Of a stretch of DNA of 64,000 nt, positions 45,601-56,800 are shown piece by piece. This DNA is from Trebouxia sp. TZW2008 (taxonomy: Eukaryota; Chlorophyta; Trebouxiophyceae; Trebouxiales; Trebouxiaceae), in assembly GCA_002118135.1 (NCBI GenBank), contig BDIU01000084.1, positions 1 to 64,000 on the forward strand, written 5' to 3'. A program made the translations under genes and the position numbers. Each line of letters begins with the position of its first letter. The first letter of the stretch is position 1. Below the pieces are notes generated by a model, which was not told the DNA's origin, did not search any database, and was given only the letters and a program-made list of their open reading frames with translations.

Positions 45601-48405
45601 TTGCAGCATTCAAACAGCATATTGGTACAGTCTTGTTTGATGCTCAAGTGACTGCTGCACACTGCAGGTGGAGCTGTGCCACTCACTCACCATACTGTCC
45701 TTGGGCACAGCTGTGAGCTGCAGCATGTCCAGCAGCACAAGTAGCTCTCTTTGTTGGGTGCTGCTAGATGCTCGATTGACTGTTGCCTTATGCTGAAGTG
45801 GATGCTGCTGGATCCTCAAGTGACTGCTGCACACTGCAGGTGGAGCTGTGCTACTCTCACCACTGTCCTTGGGCACAGCTGTGGGATGCAGCATGTTCAG
45901 CAGCACAAGCAGGACTCTGCTGTTGAGTGCTGCCAAATGTTCAACTGTCGCCTGCTGTAGTGGGTGCTGCCTGTGCTCAAGTGACTGCTGCACGCTGCAG
46001 GTGGAGCTGTGCCGCTCACTCACATCCTGTTACTGGGCACAGCTGTGGGCTGCAGCATGTCTGCAACTGCTGTTCAGACTTAGGGTATAGAGCTTACCTG
46101 ATGCTGACATGATGCCGTTCTGATGCTGAAAAATTGCTTGCACATTGCAGGTGGAGCTGTGCTACTCACTCACCATACTGTCCTTGGGCACAGCTGTAGC
46201 CTGCAGCATGTCCAGCAGCACAAGAAGCACTTTGCTGCTGTGGACTTTGATGCTACAGCTTGTGCCCCTCATACCACTTGCCCTCAGCCCCAAATGGTAT
46301 GCACATATGTTCAGTGTTCGTACGTGCTTGATCCACTGCACAGCACATACAGAATAACGTGGTACACCATGTCTGCTTGGTGCTGCAATGTGCCCTTGAT
46401 GCATAAGTGACAAATCTCGCAGCATGTATCTCAGCACAGCATTGGACAACTGCACAGCATGCAAAGTGCTAAATTCAACGCACCATGTCTGCTCCCTTAT
46501 GTCACAAAGGCCGCATCATGTGTCTGTGCCAAGTGCACAGCATTAGTGCCTCTGCCCAGCATGTACAGCCCACCATGTGTTTGTGTTTGTGTTGACATAT
46601 AAAGTGGTACACACTACATTTGCCTGGCACTATGACAGCACTGGTCCCACTGCACAGCATATATAGTGCAGAACGTTCAATGCCATATCTGCCTGGCATT
46701 GTAAGGTAGTTGGTCATGCTGTACAGCATGCACAGCCCAGTTGAATGCTTGGTAGAAACAGCACAAATTTTATTACACATAAACAAGGCTCTCAAAGCTA
46801 TTAACAAGTCAAGCCCTGCAATTGTGTTTGTTTCAATGCACAAGATGGCACAGACCACATCTGCTCAGCGCTGTTGCAGCATTTGGTGCAGTGCACAGCG
46901 TATACAGCCCCATTTGGTACAGACTCCATCCTTTTGGCATTGTTGTGCATCATGTACAGTATGTGTAGCGCAAAATGGCTAAGACAGTCTCTGATTGGGT
47001 TTGGTTGCACTGCACAGCATGAATAACCCACCTTGTATTTGTTGTCCTTCTGTTCACGTGATGCGTATCACAAAGCACATTCCTGCAATCCTGGTCATTA
47101 TGTAAGGTCACCACAAGCAGTGTTGCTTTCATCATGATTTACCGCACAACAATATGCAATGGCTGTCGTGCAGTGTAGTCTCATGCGGCAGGGTGACCAT
47201 TATGTATCTCAAGGCCCATAAATCACATTGAATGCCAAGTGATGGCCAGTGCGTCACATGCAGGTATTTCACTCAGAGTGAGCTGATGCACATTGTGCTG
47301 AACATCAACAAGACAGCCTGGGCTGTGTGGGTGGGGGTACCCCACTGGGGTGGCTTTGGAACCACCAGCCGCCTCCTAGCCATCATCTGGAGCTTCTGCC
47401 TCAATGCCCTCATGATCTCGGGCCTCGGCGAGCTGGTGAGCTCTTTTTTGTCTCAAGCATTGTCTGCCTTTTTATGTTGTCAATATTGTGCCAATCATCT
47501 GAAGCTTCTGCCTCAATGCTCTGATAATCGCTGGCCCTCAGCGAGCTTGTAAGCTCCCCCATGTATTGCATTGTTTATCTTGAACATGTTTTTGGTGATG
47601 ATAATGTAAATCATGGGGAATGTGCTTGTGACAAGGGTGCTTATGTGACTGGCTCAGCGCTCTCATGATCTCTGATCTTGGCGAGCTGGTAAGCTTCCCC
47701 CACGTAGTGCATTGGTGGACTTGAACATGTGTTTTGGTGGAGATGATGTTGATCATGGGGAATGTGCTTGTGTGATTACTTCAACCTGCAGTCTTGGATT
47801 CCTGGTGCCTGCGATCAAGACCGCAGATCTCACGATCTGCGGTTTTGTATCAGTCTTACCACGTGATTAACTGTTGCTAAGTTGGCTGTTTGACTTGGTC
47901 CTTTTTTTTATCTGGTGAAGGTCATGTGCTGTGGCTCCTGAGGATACTCTCAGTTTGCAACTGGTGACTTGCACTTGTGCTGGGGCGTACTGCAGTTGTC
48001 TTGTCCAACGATGCATCAAATGCACTCATAGTTGATGCGCATGCCAAAGGTTCAATAGCAGCAGCTGTGATGCCACGCACAGTTCTGGACAATCTGCTAT
48101 CAACAGCACAGCTCAGCATTCACAGTCTTCAGTATGGCTCTGCAGTGAACTGTGCTGCTGTGTGTTTGCAGGCACGCTTCAGCGTCTTTGTTTGGGTGCA
48201 AGCTCTCGACTTTGCCATGATAGCGATGACCTCAAGGGTCTTCTGTGCATCCCATGCGGAGGCAGTCACATCTTTGAAGCAGTACGCAAGCCTGGTGGTG
48301 GCTGGTCATGGCATGATCTACGTGCTGACTGTAAGCCTTGTTTGGTATCTGGATAAGCAAGCAAGGCAGCAGTTTGTGCAGCATCACCTCAGTCAAGCAG
48401 CATGA
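42604..48405 (+). CDS. GAF-like multi-pass membrane protein, seven exons, about 625 residues
   Basis: Exons 42604-42740, 42809-42967, 43173-43346, 43943-44798, 46151-46296, 47264-47435 and 48172-48405 agree in phase. The N-terminal 190 residues look like a GAF domain: LVQRHNLKSAVCVPIKLN, LGTISFASDQSGG, then a final helix EDIAVALALGFADASSN. Exon 4 continues with a long disordered linker rich in Pro/Asp, Ser, Gln and basic residues, ending VMLSFKDKALERQYYVWRAQ. Exons 5-7 encode about five hydrophobic segments, such as TLLLWTLMLQLVPLIPLALS, LLAIIWSFCLNALMISGLG and LVVAGHGMIYVLTVSLVWYL. A membrane sensor is a reasonable inference; no output domain is seen. The last exon may instead end at 48330 (GTAAGC) and splice to 48437. 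Exons 5 and 6 have ghost arrays. Confidence 0.75.
44903..46060 (+). pseudogene. array of about nine ghost copies of exon 5
   Basis: Intron 4 of the GAF-like gene consists of about nine tandem units of 100-170 bp. Each resembles the end of the intron (GCTCAAGTGACTGCTGCACA, then CTGCAG) plus the first about 70 nt of exon 5 (GTGGAGCTGTGC and the GGGCACAGCTGTG segment). Similarity rises toward the real exon at 46151. The units at about 45640, 45800 and 45970 keep the acceptor almost unchanged. None keeps the 3' half of the exon or its donor. Confidence 0.85.
47490..47775 (+). pseudogene. two ghost copies of exon 6 end of the GAF-like gene
   Basis: Units at about 47490-47640 and 47650-47775 repeat the last about 50 nt of exon 6, its donor (both GTAAGC) and about 90 nt of the following intron. 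Confidence 0.75.
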
Positions 48406-48436
48406 TACAGAGGGCGAATGTATCAGCATGCTTCTC

Positions 48437-48600
48437 AGTCCACTCAGAGCCTGGAGGGTCAACACGACCAGACAGGTGCTGTATCATTACTCAGAGGACG
48501 CTCAGAACTTCTCAGGTTGGTCGAAGTGCTCCAGCATTGGTACGCTCACAGTTCAAGTTTCATGTCAGAACTGAGTCTTGCAGCATTGCGTCAAGCTTGA
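48437..48600 (+). CDS. possible alternative terminal exon of the GAF-like gene
   Basis: An acceptor CAG at 48434-48436 opens a phase 0 frame to a TGA at 48598-48600, with helix-like coding (LLRGRSELLRLVEVLQHWYA). It matches the phase of a donor at 48331. Using it would cut the last hydrophobic segment of exon 7, so I treat it as an alternative. Confidence 0.35.
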
Positions 48601-49519
48601 TTGTCTAAATTTGGCAACTTGGTTCAGTGCAAAGTTGTAGGGTGCAGACTATGGCCTAATGCACACCGTAGCCAAAGTTGCATATGTTATTTCAATTTGC
48701 ATGCATGCTCGTTCTCTTTGTTGAGAGACGAGCACCGAAGAAGGCAGAACGTCTGGCTGCCTAATCACAGCAGTCAGGCTGTTTCTTACAATTTGTTGTT
48801 GTTCATTTAATATAGAGGATGCACATCAAGCTCAGCTATCATGCCACTTAGTCGTCTGTCATCATTCAATTTGTGTAAGTCACAAGCTACAATGCCTGCT
48901 TCTGCGGCAAGGTTTGTCTACTCCTCATGAAGTAACCCAGCACGCATTAGTTGTCATGGTCGCACATTGCACACCTGAACGCCGGTTGACAAAGATGTGC
49001 GACACGATGTTTGATCTGACTGCAATTTTACAAAACAAATCTTGTTTGCACGTATGTCTGCATACCATAATGGTCATGTCAAATAAACGGAATTGGCCAT
49101 AGCAGCTGACAATGTTGATACTGCATCTGTCTATACTATGCGTCAAGGTGCTGCAATAACATGTTTGCCAACAAGAGCAAGCATCACCTAAGAACATGAC
49201 TCAAAACCCAGCAACTATACATCATCTAGAAGCTCTCAGAGAGCACACTACCTCGCTCAGTTATGTTGCTTACTCAAGCCGCGATCAGACCCTACTATAT
49301 GCTCACACCGCTGACGTCAGCTCAGATAGCATCACAAGCAACACAATTAATTGCAGTAGCAGAATTTGCTAGTGTAAAGGTTATAAAGTCCAGTGCTCTC
49401 ATACGCAAGCCATAACAAATACAGGTTTTGTCAGACGTCAGATATCAAATGGAAACGGGGGCATATACACACACATGCTGGTGCTCTGAACAATTATGTA
49501 ACACACCACAAGAGCTGCA
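48601..49519. other. convergent intergenic region, no gene recognised
   Basis: This lies between the 3' ends of the GAF-like and C2-like genes. Nothing conserved is seen. Confidence 0.45.
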
Positions 49520-50952
49520 TTACTGTTGCCACTGTTGCGACAGCTGGTTGTTAGGCTGGCCCTGATACTGTCTGCCTGCAACCTGCCTGTCATTGCCATA
49601 GTTTGATCCCTGCACCATTGATACCCAAGATCACGTTGTCGTCATCAAGTCTGTTTTGTATATGTTCGGCAATCTTCTGGCATGTTGTAGATTACATGTG
49701 AGCAACAGTGAGCAACGCTGAATGTGATCATGCAAGCAATGATCAAATCTTCTAGCACATTGTAGTGTACATGTGAGCAGCTGCGAGCAAATGATCCCAG
49801 CAAGCAGAGGAAAGGTGCTGTCATGCTGAGCTTACCGTGTTGCCTGAAAACCCAACTCTTTTGGCACTATCAATGGCTGTTCTTACATTGTTCATGGCGC
49901 CAAATGCTGCCATTCTTGCTTTGTCTGTCATCGATCGAGCCTACAAGACAGGCCATTGCATGTGATACAGATAGACAAGGATGCCACATCATTCAAGACA
50001 GCATATCCAAAAATTCAGGGCAAAAAGGAAGGTTGCACCCAGAAGGAAGCCTTACCCAAGGATCATCTCGATTTGTGCTTTCTGTCAGCTGCCTGCTGTT
50101 GCCATATGAGTCCTGGAATGCAGGCATTGCTACGCCATTCTGAAATGTGCCCCTTTCATAGCTGTCCTGTGACGTTACATTGCCTACTCTATTTGTAGTG
50201 AAAGTTACAGGAATGTCGCCATTGTCTGAGCCTGCTGTGCTGGACCTGCTGCTGGGGACTAAGCGGTTTGTTTGGACCTGAGGAGGTGTGATGGGAAGTG
50301 TGTCATCCATTGGCTGAGCGTGTCCCTTCTCAGCGGCTGGGATAGCATTAGCTGCCATGCTGTCTGCTGCCTCCAAGTGTTCTGCAGCACTGGGTGGTGC
50401 TTCGCTTGGGGCATCTGAGTGTACCACAAATTCTACATCGCCGGCATCCTGCAATGACCATATCGTGAGGCGAATTGCGCAGCCGAGCCTGCCAGCTGGG
50501 TGTGGCTGGCGTACCTGACCGAATCTGTCCAGCATGTGAACGCTGACGGCGCCTGCTTGCACAGCAGCCACCAGTGACACACTGCCGAGTCCAATGATGC
50601 TTCCAGGCCGAGCATTGGGTCCGCTGTAAAGGTGCACGCGAAGGTGCGCAGACCCTTGAACTTGCGGATCAAAAGCAATGTACAGCGCTGAGTGCTTGCC
50701 AAACACAATGTCGTAGCCTGGACCGTTGGAGGGAGCACTGCACCATCAGAATGGTTTGAGCTTGCTAGGCTTGCGCTGCCTAAGAACTGAGTCCCAGAAA
50801 TACGTTGTCATGCGCAAATACCTGACAGTCGTCGTGCTCACTCTTGCCATTCCGAGCTCAAACGAACAGCAAGGTAGTTGCTGGGCATTCTGAGGGGGGT
50901 TGTAGAAGTTCGTGACACGCACATCGCTGATGGTGAGCACGCGAGGGGTCAT
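49520..50952 (-). CDS. C2-like domain protein with Gln-rich tail, four exons, 335 residues
   Basis: Exons 50952-50822, 50737-50056, 49940-49836 and 49609-49520 agree in phase and end in TAA. The first about 130 residues look like a C2 beta-sandwich: TISDVRVTNFY, then FGKHSALYIAFDPQ, LRVHLYSG, IGLGSVSLVAAV and GCAIRLTIWS. The usual Ca-binding Asp cluster is not evident, so lipid or protein binding without calcium is more likely. A low-complexity Pro/Ser/Ala region follows, then a short helix (MAAFGAMNNVRTAIDSAK) and a Gln/Asn-rich end (QGQPNNQLSQQWQQ). The start is the ATG beginning MTPRVLTIS. The C2 assignment rests on pattern only. Confidence 0.65.
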
Positions 50953-52431
50953 ATTGTTGCTTGCTTGGATAGGTCACAGGTCACAACAATTTTCTGCTCA
51001 GTCCGCGCCGAACGACTCGTCTCCACCGATCAGAATGCAGCAAACACAGAGCAGCGTTCAGCTGACGGGCGGTACAGCACAGCGTACAGGCCGGAATTTC
51101 AAGGACTGGTGAGTAGCGAGCAGCAGCTGTTGAGTTTACACTCCGCCTGCTGTGCCAAGGTGTCGATTTGAAGCTGAAAGGCAGCCGCTGTCGCTCAAAA
51201 AGTAATCACAATTCCGATGATGAGAACCCCGATTCATTACTACAAAAAGGCGCCCTGAGCAAAGTACAGCAAAGTACTGCAGATTTGCGGGAATTTGGCA
51301 GCAATGCCGGGAAATGGCAGAAACCTTCACCCAATTGATTGCAATCAGAAGCTGGACTGAGCTGAGGCGGGACCTCCACGTGAGCGGCATGAGCAGAGCA
51401 GTGAGCAAAGCGTCTCACGAGCACTTTACGCTGATGTGTTTCTGCCCGCGACGCGCTCTCTTTGCAGGCGATGTTGCAGCGCGCTGTAGTGGTAGTTGTG
51501 TTGAGCAGCCTCACTTCTCAGTGCCAGATGTTTCACCGCCAGAGAACAGGCTCAGATCAACTTGTAGTTAGCTGCAGCGCGGGTCTTAGAGCGTGACAAA
51601 CTGCGTGCACGTGCTCGCAATTTGCTCGGACTGAGCAGCAGCAGGTTTCAAGCGCGATGCTCGTTCTTGGCAGCGCAGGCAATTTACGTGAGCTTGTCGC
51701 AGGCAGGTGACCAATACACGCCCCATCTTCACAGTATGGTCACACTTAACCCTCGGCATTGACTACCGCTCTCAGCTGGCATGTGCACCGTCAATCACAG
51801 CAAGAATGGCCAAGCAGATGCTTCCTGATACGATCTCCAGCCATGTACAGTCGAGAATCCTCCATACCAAGACTGCATACGCTATGCCTGTGCTTGCCAG
51901 CCAGTCCTGCCAGACAGCATTGCTTCAATGCGAGTATGTTGTCGTGAGTGTCTACTGCTCTGGCTTCAGTTTCAACGACTGCCAGCTTCAGGTAAAGATT
52001 GACGCCTGCATGTTGCATCTGGCCCTAAGCCCAGTTGAAGCATCATGCAGGAGTGCACGTTTGGCTGTGTACAACTGCCTTGAATCTTTGTAGAATTGGG
52101 CATGCAACTGCTGTTCAGTAATGCAATTCACACAGCATGCAGGTGATGTGCAAGCTTCTGAGAGGTTCATGCAAAAACACAACCTGCGGCCCAGGTTGCA
52201 TGTCAAAGCTGCTGTGCTGGTTTCAGAATGCTGCACCCTTGTCTGTCTAGTCATGGCCAGCAGTCCAGCTTCTTGACTCTCAGCGTCATGCCTGCTGAAG
52301 TACCACATGCTGGTCAACATACCTCAACTTATGTGTCTGCATGAGTCATTGCTTGCTGCAAGTGAGTCAAGACCTGTAAAGTGCTGGGACGGAACGCTGA
52401 TGCAACGCTCAGTCGTAATCTGTCCACTCAC

Positions 52432-52495
52432 CAACACTGGCGACGATGGACGAAGACAAATAAAGCAGATGTGACAAGCACCAGCAGCAATGCTC
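52432..52495 (-). CDS. possible transmembrane exon
   Basis: Between an acceptor (CTGCAG, 52496 side) and a donor (GTGAGT) lies a 64-nt exon encoding ALLLVLVTSALFVFVHRRQC, a hydrophobic helix followed by Arg/Cys. Neighbouring exons are not identified. Confidence 0.35.
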
Positions 52496-53287
52496 CTGCA
52501 GAAATGTACAGAGTTCAGCAACATAGTATAGCAAGCCAATGTTGATGCTGAGGCTAATGCTAGTCGCTGAGCTGTACTAGCTGATGCTGTAATTGAGCTG
52601 CTACTGTGCAGTCTGAGTTGTCGCTGAAGGTGGAGGTGAAAGCCGGTCACAACGGGATGTGCTTGAGACTTGTCTTTTTTGTCCGCCCTTTTGCTGCAGT
52701 TGCCTCACATGCTGTGAATAATCATGCAACTCTGTGCACCCAGCGGCCAGTTTTGTTGCTGTCTGTGTGTAGATAGGCTTTGCAAGCGCTGACGTTAGCA
52801 CCTATCAAGGTCACGAAGCAGGCATTCAATAACAAAAAGGTTCTTAGAAGCCTTGTCTGATCTAGGTTGGTTTATAAGGAGAAGAAAGAGAAAAGTCTGC
52901 GCCAATAGGCGTGTTTGGTAGGATAGACCATAGCCTCCCTTCTGGTTTACAAGCACCAACAGTGCAACCAGTTCCTTCAGTGGGACTCTCAAACAAGAGC
53001 CTTGCAAATTCTGATGTGTTCAACGGTCGATGGGAGACCACACAGTCGCCATCAAATCCACGTTCCATGCGTTGTGATGCATGTCTGATTTGGCGTCAAG
53101 CTGCTAGTGGTCGCAGCAGTTGCAATCTGAATCCCCAGCAATTGAGCCCTGTCACGCTGATAACTTCCACATTGAACAATGCAGGCAAGTCATGCACAGT
53201 GTCAAGCTGCATGTTTCAGACGGCCCAGTGACCATGTCTGTCGCAAGTACTGTCCTCAGATCAGCCACGCGCAAAGGCCACAATTCT

Positions 53288-53435
53288 GCAGACGGAATAA
53301 TGCTGACGCGTCGCTCACTCGTAGTCCGCCTACTCACCACTACCGACTATGAGGAACGTAAACAGGCAAAGCAGATGTGACAATCACCGGCAGCATGCAA
53401 TGAGACCCCTGCAGAAATGTAGAAGAGTCAACAAG
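53288..53435 (-). pseudogene. ghost copy of the 52432-52495 exon and flanks
   Basis: It aligns with 52385-52520 over the upstream intron end (ACATTTCTGCAG), the exon and the GTGAGT donor, but has a stop and lost hydrophobicity. The two copies are about 900 bp apart. Confidence 0.55.
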
Positions 53436-53800
53436 GAGACAAAACTGCGGATAATCGCTTTGGCAAACCCTGCAATTTCGTTGACTCGGTGAGTCATTCA
53501 GTAGTCATCATGCTGCGCGAGTCTTGCTTTACGCCAAGTCAGCAGCCGGCTATGACTTATCCTTTGCAGTTGACAGCGATCTTGCCTTGCTGACGGAGCA
53601 CCCTTGCCGCACACTACCTTCGAATGCAGAATTGCTGAGTGCGATCTGTTGCTGCGTGTTGAGTCGTTCCAGTGATAGTGCTGGCTGTCCTTGTTAGGTC
53701 TGTAGCTCGCCGGTACATATCTTCAGCGCGTAGTGTAGTTGCGCGACCGTATACTTCAGATACAGCGTTGTTGTTGAGTGATCTTTTGTGGCCGCCAAGT

Positions 53801-56800
53801 ATGAAGCGCGTGCAGGTCTTGGCAGGACACTTTGCAGGTAGGCACGCATGCACTGTGCGGCCGATCTTGGTTTCGCGATCTCGCGTCTCCCTTGTCATTT
53901 ATCTCACTACCTGTCAAGGCTCTACATACAGATGATTTTGATTTTGAGTTGTGCCTGCAGATCTCTCGCAGCAGAGCGGGCTGGCTACCAGCCCAACCAA
54001 GGCTGAGGTACTTTTGCTTGCCCTCTGGTCAAGCAACCTTTCACCACAGCACAGCCATGGCACAGTCGGTGACATTGCCTTGCAGGTGGAAGCAGAGCAC
54101 TACGAAGCCAGGACAGGCATCAACTCCAGGAAAGACTATGAGCAGATGTACAAGCAGTCACTTGATGACCCAGCTGCGTTTTGGGGCAAGCTTGCTCAAG
54201 ATTATCATTGGCAACAAAAGGTAGAGCCATCAACATCAAAACTACTGCATGGCGCATGACACAAAGTTACATACAACTTTACTTGGTGCATCTGGGATGG
54301 AAGCCTTATGCGTGAATGCAATCACCTGTACCTTTCAGCAAGTCACGCTGGTTGGCCAATACTGACATGCTTCAAACTCCTCATCACTGGCCAAGGCCTG
54401 CTGACTCAAGCTTGTGCTGATGTGCATCATGAATGAAACATGTCAGACACATCAAGGGCTTGTCCGGATATGGAGAAACACAAATGCAGTCAAATTCATG
54501 CTATGATGCGCCCGTTGTAAATAGTTCAAGGGCAATACATCACCCTTTCCTCTGACACTGCAGTTTGAGAAGCAGCACATGAAGTCCAACTTCAACCGGG
54601 ACAGTGGCAAGATTGCCATGGAATGGTTCCAAGGCGGCAAAACCAATGTTGCCTACAACTGCCTGGACAAGCACATCAAGGAGGGCCGCGGGGACCAGCC
54701 CTGCTTTTTGTGGGAGGGCAACGAGCTGGACCAGTCGCGGGTTATGACCTACAAGCAGACCCTGGAAGAAGTCAGCCGCCTGGTATGATTGCACAGGCCT
54801 TTGGGATAGTAGTCAACTTTGTCCTTGCATTGTGTGCAGCACAATCATACCATTGTGTGCAGCACAATCATACCATTGTGTGCAGCACAATCATACCATT
54901 GTGTGCAGCACAATCATACCATTTGCTGGATGTTGCTGCACATCAACGCCGTGCCTAGCTTAGGCATCCTGTCATGACAATAATATCTTTGATTGAAAAC
55001 TCCAAGTGCATCTGACATTCTTGCAGCAGCAGGACTGTTGCTCATGACAACTGCTTTGGTTTAAGCAGTCAACAGACATGTGGCAGCAGCAGCAGCAGCA
55101 GCAGCAGAAGGTGCTTTGGCAATTCTGTAACAAGCCTGAGGTGACGGCAAACAGCAACTCTTGCACCTCAGCCCTCCTTGACGGCAGCAATAATCAACAG
55201 CAAGTCAGCGAGGGGTCAGCTCAGCACTATTCAATCACGCAGCTAGTGGAGACCTCACACTGCAGGGACATCATGACATCAGACTTTTGTGGTGTCATGC
55301 CACCTGCACGGCACACATCAGCGCTGATCATGCCATTGCATAGGGCATCTACAGCTGCTTTCAACAATGTTTGGCAATCTGCATACTTCTGACCTACATG
55401 TATTGACTCACTCATTTTCTTAATCTGCAGGGCAACTGGCTAAGGTCTGTGGGAGTCAAGAAGGGCGATGCAGTGGCTATCTACATGCCATTGATCTGTG
55501 AGCTGCCCATAGCCATGCTGGCCTGTGCCCGCATTGGTGCTGTCCACTCAGTGGTCTTTGGGGGGTTCTCAGCTGAGGCACTTGCCCAGAGGATACAGGA
55601 CTGCAAAGCCCGTGTGGTGCTCACAGCGTCAGGCACCAAGCGTGGTGGCAAGATGCTGGGCCTGAAACAGATTGTAGACAGGTGAGCATCACCTGTTTGA
55701 CCGACCCCCCGCTACCCCTTCCCTCTGTTTGCCCCCCCTCTCTCAGCATTGACCTGGTCTTACTGTGACATTGCAGCATTGCTGCAGGTCAATTGCTCAA
55801 GATCACTCAATGTAAGCCCTTCACTGGTGTATGCTTACGCACTGCAATGGAAATCTGCTCACTTCTACCATCACCCTCCTTTTCGACTGTACAATCCACC
55901 CCATCTTTGGTCAACCAAATCTGAATACACATTCAAAATCTTGCTGCCACACTGTTGAAAAACGCTTTTGCTGTTGCGGTCAGGGCTTTGGGCATGACCA
56001 AAGAGAGTGGAGGTTTCAAGGTGGATGTTTGCTTGGTGTGGGACCATCCTGCCGTCCCCAAGGGCAAGTGCCCCTGGACAAATGGTAGGGATGTCTGGTG
56101 GCAGGAGCAAGTTGGCAAGCAAAATACTGACTGCAAGGTATGAGGCTTGCAAATGAAGCAGTGGGGCTGTGAGATGTACAGGACCGGCCATTAAACTGCA
56201 GAATTGAAGCTGCTTGGCTGGGAGCTTGTGTTTGCATGGCGTCAGGTTCAAAGTTGAAGTGGGTTGCAGCTGTTTTGTGAGCTTCAGGATGTTTGCCATG
56301 CGCCGTCAGCTTCAAACTGCCTGGCATTGGATTGCAATCTCAAGTAGCTTGGCATGTGTTGTGACACATGTCTGACTCAGCAATGCATCCAAGCGGATTT
56401 GCATTAGAAAATGAGCTTGAAGTTGTTTGGTATCAAGCAGTGAACCTCAAGCGGCTTGGCATTGTGCTGTTGCATTCATGCAAGTGTACTGGGATGCAGG
56501 TTGAGTGGATGAATTCAGAGGACCCGCTGTTCCTGCTGTACACTTCAGGCAGCACCGGCAACCCCAAGGGCGTCCTTCACACCACAGGTCACAGATCATG
56601 CTTATGCTACTTCAGAAGTCCACATATAACAAATTATACACAAGCTTTGTCAACATAGTGCATCAGGAAAAGAGCAGAACAAATTCATTCATTATAAACG
56701 TGGGCTAGGCAGACTCAGCGGGCCCAACTAGGTACGTACAGAAGCAATCAACTGTCTCCAACGAGTTCGATCATGTGCTAAGCTAAACCAATAATATTGG

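Larger units (their letters stand above)
50953..53800. other. unresolved stretch with fragments of a minus-strand membrane gene
   Basis: No complete gene could be built. The only recognisable pieces are the hydrophobic exon at 52432-52495 with its copy at 53288-53435, and a Lys/Ser/Thr-rich open frame at about 52601-52700 (minus). Confidence 0.3.

Noticed and set aside
54828..54919. CRISPR-like direct repeats
   Set aside because: The four 23-bp units are directly adjacent with no spacers and lie in a eukaryotic intron.
55801..55983. Apparent missing splice acceptor before ACS exon 6
   Set aside because: The frame is open upstream of the exon with no AG, but the AG at 55982-55983 followed by GGCT restores phase 2 and gives the expected IVDRALGM sequence, so splicing is canonical.
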